Of a stretch of 64,000 bases of DNA, positions 1-10,375 are shown piece by piece; position 1 is the first letter of the stretch; every line of letters begins with the position of its first letter. Location: assembly GCA_021927905.1 (NCBI GenBank), contig BLLK01000022.1:1116001-1180000 (forward strand), written 5' to 3'. Made by a program: the position numbers and the translations under genes. Source of the DNA: Chaetoceros tenuissimus. Taxonomy: Eukaryota; Bacillariophyta; Thalassiosirophyceae; Chaetocerotales; Chaetocerotaceae. The notes below the pieces were generated by a model that made no database searches, was not told the origin of the DNA, and was given only the letters and a program-made list of their open reading frames with translations.

Positions 1-1577
1 TTCTTATGGAACAAACGGATGAAGAAGAGACAAGTAAGCAAATTGCAAAAAATAAGAAGGTTGGACAAGCTTCTACATTGAGTAATGTAGAAGGAGCAGA
101 GTTAGGGAAAGAGCTAAGACAAATTTTACTCAAGAAAGAAGCCTTTGAAAGAAACACAAAAGAAAGTGGTAGTAGTTTACATGGTGATTCGGCACCTTCT
201 TCCAAACGTGGATCTATAGTTGATTCCACTACTCAAGCTGTTTCGAGTACAGTACTTCGTAATTCAGGAAAAGAATCACCTACCCCACCTGCTATGGTTC
301 CATTCAAAGGAATTGAAGACGCAGCAAAAACGTCTAGAGCACGAGAGAAAGCAGCTGCCAAAGTTGCAGCACAGACAACTGGAGAAGACGAGGAAGATTA
401 CGAGGAAAACTCTAATGACAATATTCTTGAAGAAGAAAGCAATGGCAAGATGAGTGATACGAGTTCTACTCAAAGTAGTGCCAGTAATTCTTTACGTCAT
501 GAAGATGATATCGAACATCACAAAGTTGTTTCTGCTGTATCTTCGGCTACTGTGAAGGATGCAACAGCTAAGGTTGCACATTTAGCAATCAAGAAAGGAA
601 CAGTGCCTACAACTGCGCTTCGAAAAATCAGGTGGCATGCCCTTGTAGATTCTGGGATGGGAAGATTAGGATTCAAGAGTGTGGAAGATGAAGACGAAGA
701 AGGCGAGGAGGATCATGCAATTCCACTTGATAAGCTACCTGGCCCATTACAGGCTCATTCACAGAAAAAGGATCCAAAGTGGAAAGTCGGACCACACAAA
801 GATACTGTTTCCATTATCAAAGCAATGGTTGATGCTGAAATCTTCGGCGGTGCTCCAATAGAGTTCTACGGAATGTGTACCCATATGGCAGAGGCATCAT
901 CAGACTCGAGCTATACTAACGAACAAATGAATAGATTCAAGTCACTTCTCAAGCGAGTTCGTCAAGCTGGTATCTCTGTACCGACTATATCAACTGATAA
1001 TTCTTCAGCTTTGTTGACAACAAACTTGAATCATTTCAATCCGAATGAATTACTAGTTCAAAAGAACATCACAAACTCGCTTGGTTTTGTGAGGACAGGA
1101 GGTGGTATCTTTGGCCAGAGACCAGCATTTCCACAATTGAAAGCGGTATCAACCCTCTCAGCATCGGTCAGACATGTTGCAATATTACAAAAGGGTCAAA
1201 CTGTGGGATATGATAGAGCATATGTAGCAGACAAGAATGTACGCATCGCAACACTAACTATAGGTTTTGCAGATGGATATCCAAGAGATTTAGGTAACGG
1301 CAGAGGAATGGTATCCATCCGTGGTAAACTTTTTCCTGTAGCTGGAAACGTCTGTATGGATATGATGATGGTCGATTTAGGACCAGCAGAAGACGTAGAT
1401 GGTATAGGGGCAAAGGTGACTGTAGGTGATAGAGCAGTACTTTGGGGACCTGAAAGTAAAGAAGACAATGAAGGAAATATTCGTCTTCAAGATATTGCCT
1501 CAAGTTTAAAAACTACTCAGAGTGCGCTTACTTGCGGCTTGAATAAAGTGAGAGTTCAACGCATATATGTTGACTAG
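1..1577 (+). CDS. Alanine racemase, C-terminal part (gene starts left of window)
   Basis: PLP-dependent racemase interconverting L- and D-alanine. The frame is open to the left edge, so the first visible Met (position 6) need not be the start. The recognisable part begins about residue 210 with HALVDSGMGRLGF, the barrel strand equivalent to KLDTGMxRLG of bacterial Alr. It continues through the CTHMAEA segment and VGYDRAYVAD, which carries the catalytic Tyr, then the C-terminal beta domain with GFADGYPRD, GNVCMDMMMVDLG and VILWG-like VLWGPE. The PLP-lysine segment is not visible and must lie upstream. About 200 residues of acidic, Ser/Thr-rich low-complexity sequence precede the strand, and a short acidic run (EDEDEEGEED) follows it; both look like insertions into the N-terminal barrel. 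No plastid or mitochondrial leader can be judged because the N-terminus is missing. The family assignment is firm. Confidence 0.9.
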   Translation, partial: LMEQTDEEETSKQIAKNKKVGQASTLSNVEGAELGKELRQILLKKEAFERNTKESGSSLHGDSAPSSKRGSIVDSTTQAVSSTVLRNSGKESPTPPAMVPFKGIEDAAKTSRAREKAAAKVAAQTTGEDEEDYEENSNDNILEEESNGKMSDTSSTQSSASNSLRHEDDIEHHKVVSAVSSATVKDATAKVAHLAIKKGTVPTTALRKIRWHALVDSGMGRLGFKSVEDEDEEGEEDHAIPLDKLPGPLQAHSQKKDPKWKVGPHKDTVSIIKAMVDAEIFGGAPIEFYGMCTHMAEASSDSSYTNEQMNRFKSLLKRVRQAGISVPTISTDNSSALLTTNLNHFNPNELLVQKNITNSLGFVRTGGGIFGQRPAFPQLKAVSTLSASVRHVAILQKGQTVGYDRAYVADKNVRIATLTIGFADGYPRDLGNGRGMVSIRGKLFPVAGNVCMDMMMVDLGPAEDVDGIGAKVTVGDRAVLWGPESKEDNEGNIRLQDIASSLKTTQSALTCGLNKVRVQRIYVD

Positions 1578-2090
1578 GCATTCACCTTTTTCTCATTTTT
1601 AGATCTAAATATAAATAATTTCATGAATCGATATAATTGCGGATAAATTCCTGATACTTCTCCCTATTGCGATACTTTGAACCAGGTATCACTGTGAAAT
1701 CGAAATTGAAAATGAAAAGACAAAAGGGAAGGGCAAGACACTGAGTCCCTTCACGGAAAGGATAATTTTGTGCTTGACTATGCGGATAGCTATATAACCA
1801 CTGGCCAAGAAGCTGTTTTTGTTCATACCTACACCATCGGGAGCAAAAAGGTGTGGTAAAAAGCTAATGAATGGGAAACTGTAGCATGCATGCCTCTCGT
1901 GTTTCATTGCAATATTACAGAACAGCATCTACTTTGCTATTTCATAGTTTTATTAGAGGGTACACCAGTATTTAGCCAAGTACAGATTCTGCAATATTAA
2001 GTTTGTACGCTCTCATTTACAACAATTAAAAAGCAACATAAAACACCCAACTTCCTGTAGCTAAACAAGAAGTCACAAATACGAGTTATC
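1578..2090. other. Intergenic, alanine racemase 3' end to CK2 beta 5' end
   Basis: AT-rich spacer between two genes on the same strand. I see no convincing ORF, RNA gene or repeat. It must contain the racemase 3' UTR and the CK2 beta promoter. Confidence 0.6.
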
Positions 2091-3185
2091 ATGGCGGAAA
2101 CAGAGAATAATCCAGCTACGAATAATAAAGAGGAGTTACCTGAATTATCTAAATTATCATTGGAACCTAATTTGCCTGCTGCAAAAACTGGGGCAAAGGG
2201 AAATGCTGACGCAAATAGTGCATCTGTAGCTCTTCAGAGTTATCAAAATGCTGCAGCCACCAACGCTCCTACCAACAACCAATCCTTGACCAGTGGAAGT
2301 CAGAGACCCAAAGACAATGTCGAAGAGGATTCTTCTGAAATATCAGCCTCCGATGATGGATCTTGGATCGCATGGTTTTGTTCTCTCCGCGGAAACGAGT
2401 TTTTCTGTGAAGTAGATGAAGACTATATACAAGATGACTTTAACCTTACAGGACTTCATCTCCTCGTCCCATACTATGACTACGCACTTGATATGGTGCT
2501 TGATGTCGAAATGCCAATGGAAGAAAAACTAACAGAAGCACAACAGGAGATTGTTGAGAGTGCTGCGGTAAGTGTCTAACTTTGTCTCGGCGACAAAAGC
2601 TCTTACACTTATTCGGCGAATTTATCTAATTTTTTCTTTTTACAAATCTTTAGGAAATGCTTTACGGGCTCATTCACGCTCGCTACATTCTGACAAATCG
2701 CGGTATGCATGCTATGTATGAAAAATACCGATCAGCGGCATTTGGAAGATGTCCTCATGTATTTTGTCAAGGACAACCGGTTCTTCCAGTGGGATTATCT
2801 GACTTGCCTAGAAACTTCACGGTGAATGTCTTTTGTCCACGGTGCCATGGGCTTTTCTTCCCAAAGAGTACTAGACAAGCCAACATAGATGGGGCATACT
2901 TTGGCACAACATTTCCACATTTGTATTTGATGACACATCCAGTAAGTTGTTTATTGTTTTATAGCGCAGACCAGCACTATGACAAAAAATCTAACTCTTT
3001 GCCAATACTATCTTCAGGATATGGTTCCAGTGCGACCGACACAAGAATACACACCAAGAGTATATGGATTCAAAATCAATGAGCAAAGCCTTTACTATAG
3101 GAACAATCAAGATGTCACTAGACGTGTAGAAAATAGTAGTACGCGCCCTGGGTCTGCCAGAAGAAGAAACCGTGGTGGAAGATGA
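2091..3185 (+). CDS. Casein kinase II regulatory beta subunit
   Basis: Regulatory subunit of the CK2 tetramer. Three exons: 2091-2567, 2654-2941 and 3018-3185, joined by 86- and 76-nt GT-AG introns, both phase 0, giving 310 residues. After a 90-residue Ser/Asn-rich N-terminus the protein follows the family closely: [32 protein letters not shown], then across the first junction [17 protein letters not shown], then the zinc-ribbon dimerisation module with CPHVFC and CPRC, then [11 protein letters not shown]. Across the second junction it reads [17 protein letters not shown] with RVYGFKI near the end. The C-terminus is Arg/Gly-rich (RRRNRGGR). The first intron is needed because the first exon frame stops soon after the donor. 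Identification is very secure. Confidence 0.95.
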
Positions 3186-3793
3186 TCTAGAGACTAGAAT
3201 TAATCTAGCTTTGGTGCATTTATTTTTGCTAATAGTATGAAGCTCTTTAGAAGGATGTAGATGGAATGTGCGCTTCAATTCAAAACCTACCTTTGAACTG
3301 GGCAAGAGTTTAAACAAATAAAAATGTCAATGCGGAAATTGAAATACAAGGTAGCTTTCTACTTTACTTTTGTAAAATTCTAGCTTTAACATTGATTTGA
3401 AATTGACTTTAACAAGAGAAAGAGATATCTTGCAGTTGCATATATTCTGTTTTGAAATCAGTTTTTACAACTGTACATCATGCATTTTCATTTGTGATAT
3501 TTTTAGAATTTTCTTCTTTGGAGAAGAAGGATCCAATCACACATTGTCCCCCCTTTTGGAGAAAAAGGGAGGGCTACGCTGTCTAACCGTGGGACTCGGG
3601 AGTCGGGAGGACCATCCATTTCAATTTGCACTTTTGCAAAAAGTACAAGTACAACTTATAACATATATTTTGCGACTTTATTACAGTAGCAACTCAAAGT
3701 TGTTGAGTTCCAACAAGTGCCTAGCGTATGAGTCCATTGACGAAAGACTCATATTTGATTGAATATATATGAATATTTAGGAAACTGTCAAAG
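3186..3793. other. Intergenic with a C/G-run hairpin
   Basis: Spacer between CK2 beta and POP4. A stem-loop is formed at about 3546-3574, where a run of six C plus four T faces AAAAAGGGAGGG. Similar C-run/G-run stems occur at 24707-24739 and, more weakly, at 39062-39095. A 121-codon open frame at 3397-3762 shows no protein-like composition or recognisable domain and I do not annotate it. Confidence 0.5.
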
Positions 3794-4606
3794 ATGTCGT
3801 CAGAATTAAAAAGTTTTTCCAGAAACTCTCTCTACTCAACTCTAGATACTTTAACCAATCAGAAAAATGAAACAAAGTCGTCGAGCAAATCTCTCTACAA
3901 TTTTATGGAATCCCTAAGTCATGAATTTCATAGCTCAAAGTCATCCCTGGGAGTACAAAATGGATCAAATAATGGTGGTGTGGGTTTACAAGCTCGCCAT
4001 TTTGAGAGTAAACTTGGACAGAGAGCTTTGACGTTAATTAAAGGTGGAATAGATACGAGCATATCTACAAATGACTTGGTTGAACGAAAAAATGTAATGA
4101 GCAAAAAAGAGGCAAATAGAAACAAAATAATACGACTTCATGGATGCAAGTCAAAAACAAAGAGAAAGAAGCTTCAGGAGAAAACTAAATCTCTTTGCAG
4201 AGATGACTTGAAACAAGTGAGAGGGACTGTAATGCTCTCCTTACATCATCTTTGGAAAAGTTACATTCAGAATCTTTTCTCATCTGATTCTTCAAAGACA
4301 GACCAGAAGACACTGTCCTCTTTACTAGGGACTGTAGAAATGATAGGTGCATTGATAAAGATTCAACGCTCTTCAAATCATTCTCTCAAAGGCAAATTTG
4401 GATTTATTGTAGGATCGACTGCGAATACATGGAGGATTGCAATGGTGAAGAAGGAAGTGTCTTCTTTTGATGATGATGAAATACCCAAGTACTGCAATCA
4501 ATCATCACTCAAGGTTGTACTTATTCCAAAGCAAAGCACAACTTTAAATCTATCAATACCCCTGAAGAATAAGGGCACGCCAATTGAGATGGTATTAAAT
4601 GCTTGA
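3794..4606 (+). CDS. RNase P/MRP protein subunit POP4 (Rpp29)
   Basis: 270-residue single-exon protein. The C-terminal half matches the Rpp29/POP4 fold: LHHLWKSYIQNL helix (family: MHxLWxxYI), then LLGTVEMIGALIKIQRSSN, GKFGFIVGSTANTWRIAM and LKVVLIPKQST with final beta strands. The middle has the basic KSKTKRKKLQEKTKSL stretch typical of the family just upstream. The N-terminal 100 residues are Ser/Asn-rich and not conserved to my eye. Rpp29 belongs to RNase MRP (pre-rRNA processing) and to the RNA-based nuclear RNase P. The same window also encodes protein-only RNase P (39337-42141), so the main role here may be in MRP. Start ATG at 3794 is preceded by AAAG. Confidence 0.85.
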   Translation: MSSELKSFSRNSLYSTLDTLTNQKNETKSSSKSLYNFMESLSHEFHSSKSSLGVQNGSNNGGVGLQARHFESKLGQRALTLIKGGIDTSISTNDLVERKNVMSKKEANRNKIIRLHGCKSKTKRKKLQEKTKSLCRDDLKQVRGTVMLSLHHLWKSYIQNLFSSDSSKTDQKTLSSLLGTVEMIGALIKIQRSSNHSLKGKFGFIVGSTANTWRIAMVKKEVSSFDDDEIPKYCNQSSLKVVLIPKQSTTLNLSIPLKNKGTPIEMVLNA

Positions 4607-4714
4607 CTTGCATTAAAAAATAAACAGGGGTGAAGAGAATACCATATCATCTATAATTTCATTTGTAAAGTACATTTTATAGTATATTCTTTCTAAAGAA
4701 TTTTGGAAAAGTTT

Positions 4715-5611
4715 TCAGGGTAGAATCCAACCCTTATCATTTGCACACCAAGTTTTCTGATGATCTCTCATCTGCTTCAGATTCAATAGACTTGGGTCTA
4801 AAACTTTCACACCCTTTTCTTCCAGTTTGGCTCTCAAATTTTCACCACAGCCAAAACTAAAGACGATTGCTCCTTGTCCATAATGCTTTACATACTTTTC
4901 TACAGTTGCCATGACACATCCAACTGCGTTGGGAGTTCCCTGAGGTACGTTGCTTGCACCATAAAACATTTTTGCCTCTATCCAGTGAATGGTTGTTTCT
5001 CCATTCAAAAGCAGTGGTTCCTTCAATAGGAAATCTGGAGTAGGTGGAGTCGGTCCGTCTGTATGAGAATTCTTTTGTTCCTCTTCTGAAATATAAGAAA
5101 TATGTTGACGTCCCAAGAATTGTGCAACAGCTTCTTCAAAAAGCTCCGCACTTTCTCTAATCGCCCCGCGTGGGCCAAGACGTAAAAGCCCAAATTTTTC
5201 ATTGGGATTATTTAGCATCATGATGTGTGTTCTTCTCATGCTATACGCCTGTTCTGGTGTCATGTGTATTTCTCTACATTTATCACGGATAGCCTTGATT
5301 CTAAAGTAGGGCTGAGTCTTCATCATTCCTCTCTCTTTTTCTCCATACTTGAGTAATAAAGGCAACAATGATTCTTCGGCTGCATTTGTCGGACAGTGAA
5401 AATTAGTTCTCCATCTGAGCCCACGGTTTTCTGCCTGAGAATCATTATGGCTTCTTTTCTTCTGATTCGAGGAATTATTTCTTCTCCTCGGTCTATTTTT
5501 AGATCCATTCACCTGCGAGGATGCATCATTTACTTTCTTTTGACTGTTAGTATTCGAAAGCGATCTTTTACGACCATGATATCTCTGCTTCTGTGTGTCA
5601 TTTTTCTCCAT
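4715..5611 (-). CDS. CDIN1-like TPD-motif nuclease (PD-(D/E)XK type)
   Basis: 298-residue single-exon protein on the minus strand; the first true ATG is at 5611. The N-terminal 75 residues are basic and Asn/Ser-rich (a possible nuclear signal), followed by a helical region (MTPEQAYSMRRTHIMMLNNP). The C-terminal domain has ESAELFEEAVAQFLG, then the family-defining TPDFLL, then IHWIEAKMFYG, which together make a PD-x(n)-EAK nuclease core. It ends with YGQGAIVFSFG and VLDPSLL. This is the architecture of CDIN1 (C15orf41), the partner of codanin-1 in animals. The family link rests on these motifs; the role in a diatom is unknown. It converges with POP4, separated by about 108 bp. Confidence 0.75.
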   Translation of the reverse strand: MEKNDTQKQRYHGRKRSLSNTNSQKKVNDASSQVNGSKNRPRRRNNSSNQKKRSHNDSQAENRGLRWRTNFHCPTNAAEESLLPLLLKYGEKERGMMKTQPYFRIKAIRDKCREIHMTPEQAYSMRRTHIMMLNNPNEKFGLLRLGPRGAIRESAELFEEAVAQFLGRQHISYISEEEQKNSHTDGPTPPTPDFLLKEPLLLNGETTIHWIEAKMFYGASNVPQGTPNAVGCVMATVEKYVKHYGQGAIVFSFGCGENLRAKLEEKGVKVLDPSLLNLKQMRDHQKTWCANDKGWILP

Positions 5612-5730
5612 TGTTTTCAATTGCAGTTTTTATATATCACTGTGCCTCACTTCTCAAGCTTCTATCGCAAAAGTAAGACCTGTAAGATAATTATATATAC
5701 AACTGAGAAATAGTTTCAGCTTTGCTTCTA

Positions 5731-6906
5731 TCCCTTAATGGTAGAAGGGGAGTATAGTACCCTTCACACCCAATTTCTGAACACCCATTTCTCGTCAAAA
5801 TAAGCTAGTATAGACTAAACCAAGACCACCATCGTTTTCCCCATACCTGTTTATGTAGGTAGGCATACTCAAACCTTACCATTTACTTGGATACTCATTC
5901 AGAAACGGGCACTTTTCAAAAAGTTTCGGACAAATTCTGAGGTCAGTACCCTTCACCTCCAAAACTAGATGACCAACGATAGCACTCAATAAATTCCTAC
6001 AAAACAAATCAATGCACCAAGTGACACACAAAATCTAAACATCACCACTACTACCGCAAATGTGCCTGAAATCACTGCGATTGGAGGAGGTTCAGATAGT
6101 ATTTTTAACCCGACAAGTGCGGCATATCCCTCAAAATAGGCCAATTCTTCCGTAATGGTGACAAAAACCTAAATACCTCAACAATGTAATCAGATATGCA
6201 TAAAGTACCAATCATAATCCTTTCCAAACATGCAAAATGATAGATTTGTATCAAAGTTTGGAGTTCTGAGGTCCTCTGGAAGATGTAATACATGATGACA
6301 CAACAATCAACTTTTGCCTTCCGTACAGCCCCGTACAAAAATGAAAAGTGCAATACTTATTCAAAACATCACCGATTTTCAAACCTATTGTTACCAACGA
6401 TAAGGATACACATGAGATACATGTTAATGCTTTAGTTCTGGCAATATTGGTCGTTTTCATGGTTTTATGGCAGAAAAGGGGTTGGGGAATCTGTTTTGGA
6501 TCATTCACCATCTTCACGAATGTAGAAATGAACAAAAAATGGTTGAAAATGAGCAATGGACACAACTAACATCTACTTTAATATGTAAATGAAGATATTC
6601 TCGAATATTTCTTTGTAGATATTCTTTTTCATCAAGAAATACAATGTACAAGGAATTCAATTGAAATGTGTCCAATGACGGTGGAAATGTCTGAAAAGGC
6701 CATTTTTCGCAGATAGCATTGTATATTTCTCCCTCAATACAATATTGACAAGCTTGAAATTGTACACAATTAGCAAATAATATATGGAGAATGCAACGGT
6801 AGTGTTGAATTATTGAAAAAGAGTGAAATTTAGTAAGAATTCATAGTGTTCATGTTTTACGGTGTGAAGGGTACTATTGTACCCTTATTTCCCTACCATT
6901 AAGGGA
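5731..6906. mobile_element. TA-flanked element with long imperfect terminal inverted repeats
   Basis: A 1176-bp segment bounded by inverted repeats: left 5731-5770, right 6861-6906. Both ends begin TCCCTTAATGGTAG reading inward and share AGTACCCTTCACACC at their inner edge, separated by a few mismatches and gaps. Each end abuts a TA dinucleotide (5729-5730 and 6907-6908), as expected for the TA target duplication of Tc1/mariner-like elements, though TA is self-complementary and so is weak evidence alone. A subterminal copy of AGTACCCTTCAC recurs near 5945. Internal open frames (6105-6353, 6251-6565 on minus; 6348-6569 on plus) are short and I recognise no transposase. It is best read as a non-autonomous (MITE-like) copy. 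Confidence 0.65.
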
Positions 6907-6908
6907 TA

Positions 6909-7358
6909 ACACCACAGTATTCAGTTCGAACAGTGATGATCGATGGATAATGAGATGGACAAGTGGTTACTTTTTGGATGATATTAGCAGGTTCAACTCA
7001 TGGGGGAAAGGGGAGGATTAAGCAACGCCACACAACGATGATACTGCGTTAAGTGCATCTCTCACTTCGGCACTTTCCACCGAGGATCGTCAGTGAGCTA
7101 TTTCGAGTGACGTTGTGCAAAACCATGCGACTTTTCACATCTTTTAGCTCAACATTGAAGTCAATAGAGAAACATTCCCTAAATAAAATGTCATCGATAT
7201 TATGTGGTTGCACTGCTTGCCATAGATTTCAGTTGGGCTGCTCATCATCGCAAACATAGATTGAATATTGAATCTACTCATACTGCTGCCCAAATAATCT
7301 AACTTATTATCATTGTTCTCTAGTACATACTATAACTTATGCAACCACAGGAGATACA
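6909..7358. other. Intergenic upstream of GKWT-motif gene
   Basis: Spacer between the inverted-repeat element and the next gene. A 68-codon open frame at 7053-7259 has no recognisable features. Nothing else is evident. Confidence 0.5.
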
Positions 7359-9247
7359 ATGTCTGCTACAAACGAAGATGTTCCAGTGAAATCAGAAGAG
7401 GTTGTGAAAGAAGATGCGGCCTCCACACAGGAAGATCACAAAAAACAGAGTTCTTCTACCTCTAACTTACCAGATCCAAATGTGGCTGGACAAGTGAACA
7501 CAGAAGAGGTTCCTGTGAAGGAAGAGGAGGGGGAATCAACAAATGACTCTAAAGAGGAACCTTCAAAAGAGGAACCTTCAAAAGAGGAACCAATGAAGTC
7601 GGCGGAGTTGAATGAAGGAAACGAAGATAGCAAACAAGCATCCTCCGATCCTACAATCAAAACTACCGAGTCTGCTGTCAACACAGATACACCGTCGGCC
7701 AATAGCGACAATAGCAATATTGATCAGCAATCAAAGCCAGAAGAATCCGTACCTGCTTTGAACAAACAAACAGAAACTATTAAAGCTGGAATTGTAATCC
7801 CAAAAGGAATAAAATCTAAAAAGCCACAAAAACCTAAGAAGGCTGGATTAAGGAAAGGAAAATGGACAGTGAGTGAATCTATCTTCATCTCTTTGATCAA
7901 ATTATTTTTTCCTAACAATATACTTTGCATGATAGGCTGAAGAAGAGGAATATACCATGAGAATAATCCAGCATTTCCGAACAGGTCTACTTTCCCTCCC
8001 TGATGGTCATACTCTTCGGTCATATCTCGCAGAAAAGTTGAATTGTGATCCTATGAGAATCACAAAGAAATTTTCGGGTGCCTCTTGTCTGGGTAAACGC
8101 GTATACAACTTGTGCGATAGGTAAGATGAGAGAAAAGATATGACATTTTGTATTCATGTGCTTTAAAAACAGATACTAACATTGATATAAAAACAAAGAT
8201 CTCAAGTATCCCCTCATGATCTCGCAATGGCGAGTGCAGAACTCAGTGCTCTAGAAGCTAACTTTAAGCTACGAATTGAAATGGGAACATCATTAGCACC
8301 GACTGGTTTGGATCACTCCGTTACAGATAGACTAAGAAACTCAAGAAGTGATTTTGATCGCGCAAACTTTCACAGAGCTAGTTATCTTTTTATCAACAAC
8401 AACAAAAATTATGCAAACCATCCGATGAATGCACAGAATATGAATAATTACTCACGTTCAGATGGAAATCAGCCTGATATGTATGGAAATATGAACCAAA
8501 ACATGAATAATATGGGAATGATGAGAGGTCCTGCATATCAAGGTGATGCTATGCAGCCTCATTTCATGAATAATCAATATCGCATGCAACAGAATGGAAT
8601 GCATATGCAAGGATATCCTTATTATCCTCAACCGCCAGGAGTACATCCTGACTTTTTAAATGCAATAATGCGTAATCAGGGACCTCATGCGAATGGATAT
8701 CAAATGGGGTAAGTGATTATGAAGGGAACATTGTATGTATTTTTCTTGCACACCGAAGATCTGACATATCACAAACCTTTTCAACAGTATGCAAGGCCCC
8801 AATGGAATGCATGGTAGTGGGAATGGCATGTACGGTTCTGGTCCAAATGCAAGAGGATTCCCTGGCAGTGCAATGGAAGCTTTGGCTGCTCGCTATAATA
8901 GTGCTGCTTCTATGCAAAAGCGTGGAGAGCAAGGGAAGAGCAACCAGTCAGAACAGAACAATGACAATAAGAATGAAGGTAACCAATCAGCTGATAGTCC
9001 TGCGAAGAAAGTGAGAAGTAAAGAAGAGCAAGCAGAAGGCCAAATGCTGCTAGGATTTCTCCAAGAGTTACAGAGTAATCATAATAACGCGTCGTCGACC
9101 AAGAATCCACCAGGCGGTCAAAGTACTGATGCAACTGAGTCCTCGAATGCAAACAGTGATGACAACCAGGAAGGACCAGACGCAGGGCCACTGCAGAAGA
9201 AAATTCGTCGGGAAGACCCGGGAGAACCGGGAAACATGGGGGAATGA
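7359..9247 (+). CDS. GKWT-motif (SANT-like) nuclear protein with Asn/Met-rich tail
   Basis: Four exons: 7359-7868, 7936-8120, 8199-8708 and 8788-9247, giving 554 residues. All junctions are GT-AG with 67-80 nt introns and keep frame. The N-terminus (about 150 residues) is acidic, with EEPSKEEPSK repeats. It is followed by KPKKAGLRKGKW and, across the first junction, TAEEEEYTMRIIQHFRTG, then a stretch with LPDGHTLRSYLAEKL, NCDPMRITKKF and GASCLGKRVY. From memory this GKWT...TLR.YLaekLnC.PMRI.KKF block recurs in many diatom proteins and resembles a SANT/Myb helix set; I know no assigned function. The middle is rich in Asn, Met and Gln, and a KKVRSKEEQ helix with LLGFLQELQ follows. I infer a nuclear, possibly DNA- or chromatin-binding role. 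It converges with RABL2. Confidence 0.8.
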
Positions 9248-9316
9248 GAAAGAATTATTATAATTTTTGACCACTATCTTTTTTACATTTTTAATAAATG
9301 CAACTTATTCCACAGT

Positions 9317-10019
9317 TTAGTTCTTTGTATCTTTGTTCCCCTTTTCATCAATGCTGTCTTTTTCTTTGATAAATAGTTGGTCTTCAAGAATTTCCAATGC
9401 TTCATCAACAATTGATTTGCTACCAAACCGTTTGTGCCCTACTGCCAAACAAACAGCCTCGCGAAACACACTTACTACGTTTGTCCCATCTGCGCAGCTA
9501 GTAAAGTATAGTGGAATGTTGTTGTTTTCTGCAAATTTGAAATTCTTTCTAGTAATTGAGCTATTGATATTTATGGAATTGTAAGTTTGGAATAGAGAAA
9601 GTTTAACAAAAAGTTCTCAAATAGACTTACGCATTCATATCAACCTTATTCGCAACTAACACAATGGGAATATTTTCACAATATTTCTTGACTTCACCAT
9701 GCCATTTCTTCAGGTTAGTATAAGTAGCTTTCCTCGTGACATCAAACAACATAATACATGCGTGAGCTTGGAAATAGTAGGAGGCATGAAGAGACTCGTA
9801 CTTTTCTTGACCTGCCGTATCGTAAATATCAACGGTGACTTTTTCTCCGTCTACATCCATTTCCTTTTGATAGAGGTCAAGAGCTTTTGTTGAAGAACGA
9901 AAGGAATTATATTCATCTTCCAAGAATCTCGCAATGAATTTGGATTTCCCGACAGCTGCATCTCCAATTATGATCAGCTTGATATCCGCGCTTTTCTCTT
10001 CCTCGACTTTGGTATTCAT
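9317..10019 (-). CDS. RABL2-type small GTPase
   Basis: Two exons on the minus strand, 10019-9631 and 9560-9317, with a 70-nt GT-AG intron; 210 residues. Guanine-nucleotide motifs: GDAAVGKS (P-loop), DTAGQE (switch II), ANKVD (G4) and SCADG (G5). The closest family is RABL2 rather than a vesicle Rab: it has DIKLIIIGDAAVGKSKFIARFLED, SLHASYYFQAHACIMLFDVTRK and, after the junction, ITRKNFKFAENNNIPLYF. There is no C-terminal prenylation cysteine (it ends KDTKN), as in RABL2. In animals RABL2 works with intraflagellar transport complex B at the ciliary base. Its presence suggests a flagellate life stage. The gene is divergent from TAF6. Confidence 0.88.
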
Positions 10020-10375
10020 TTTGATTGAACGGCGAACTTCTATGGATAGAGGTAACCGAGTTAGATTAATTTTCGAAGTGGAATGAAATCAAATTCGAAA
10101 TTCAAACTATTGACTCCCCTCTAAATTGTAAGGTACAATACAGGGGGTAGATGATAAGCGAAACCGTAAACTTAGTACCTATCGTGCGAGTAGGTACGCT
10201 GTACCTTACGCTGCCTCACTGCTCTATTTATTCTGGTGTTGATCGTTGTTGATCTATTCGACTTACCTTTATTCCACAATCATTAGACTACAAAAATACA
10301 CATCAAGTTCTGCATACAGTTATAAAAAGATACGCAATCGAAACGCATATATTGAATTGCCATTTTTGAAGTATC
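10020..10375. promoter_or_regulatory. Shared divergent promoter region with two inverted repeats
   Basis: 356 bp between the RABL2 and TAF6 starts. It contains a nested stem (CCCCT at 10116-10120 with AGGGG at 10142-10146, enclosing ATTGTA-AGG-TACAAT at 10125-10139) and a second stem, GTACCTA at 10175-10181 with TAGGTAC at 10191-10197. These could be dyad protein-binding sites; no function is shown by the sequence alone. Confidence 0.45.

Noticed and set aside
3397-3762. 121-codon plus-strand frame in the CK2 beta/POP4 spacer
   Set aside because: Composition is biased by AT-rich DNA, with no domain, and it overlaps a C/G hairpin; no sign of splicing or start context.
6105-6569. Overlapping frames inside the first inverted-repeat element as a possible transposase
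   Set aside because: They are short, on both strands, and show no DDE/D motif or helix-turn-helix region.
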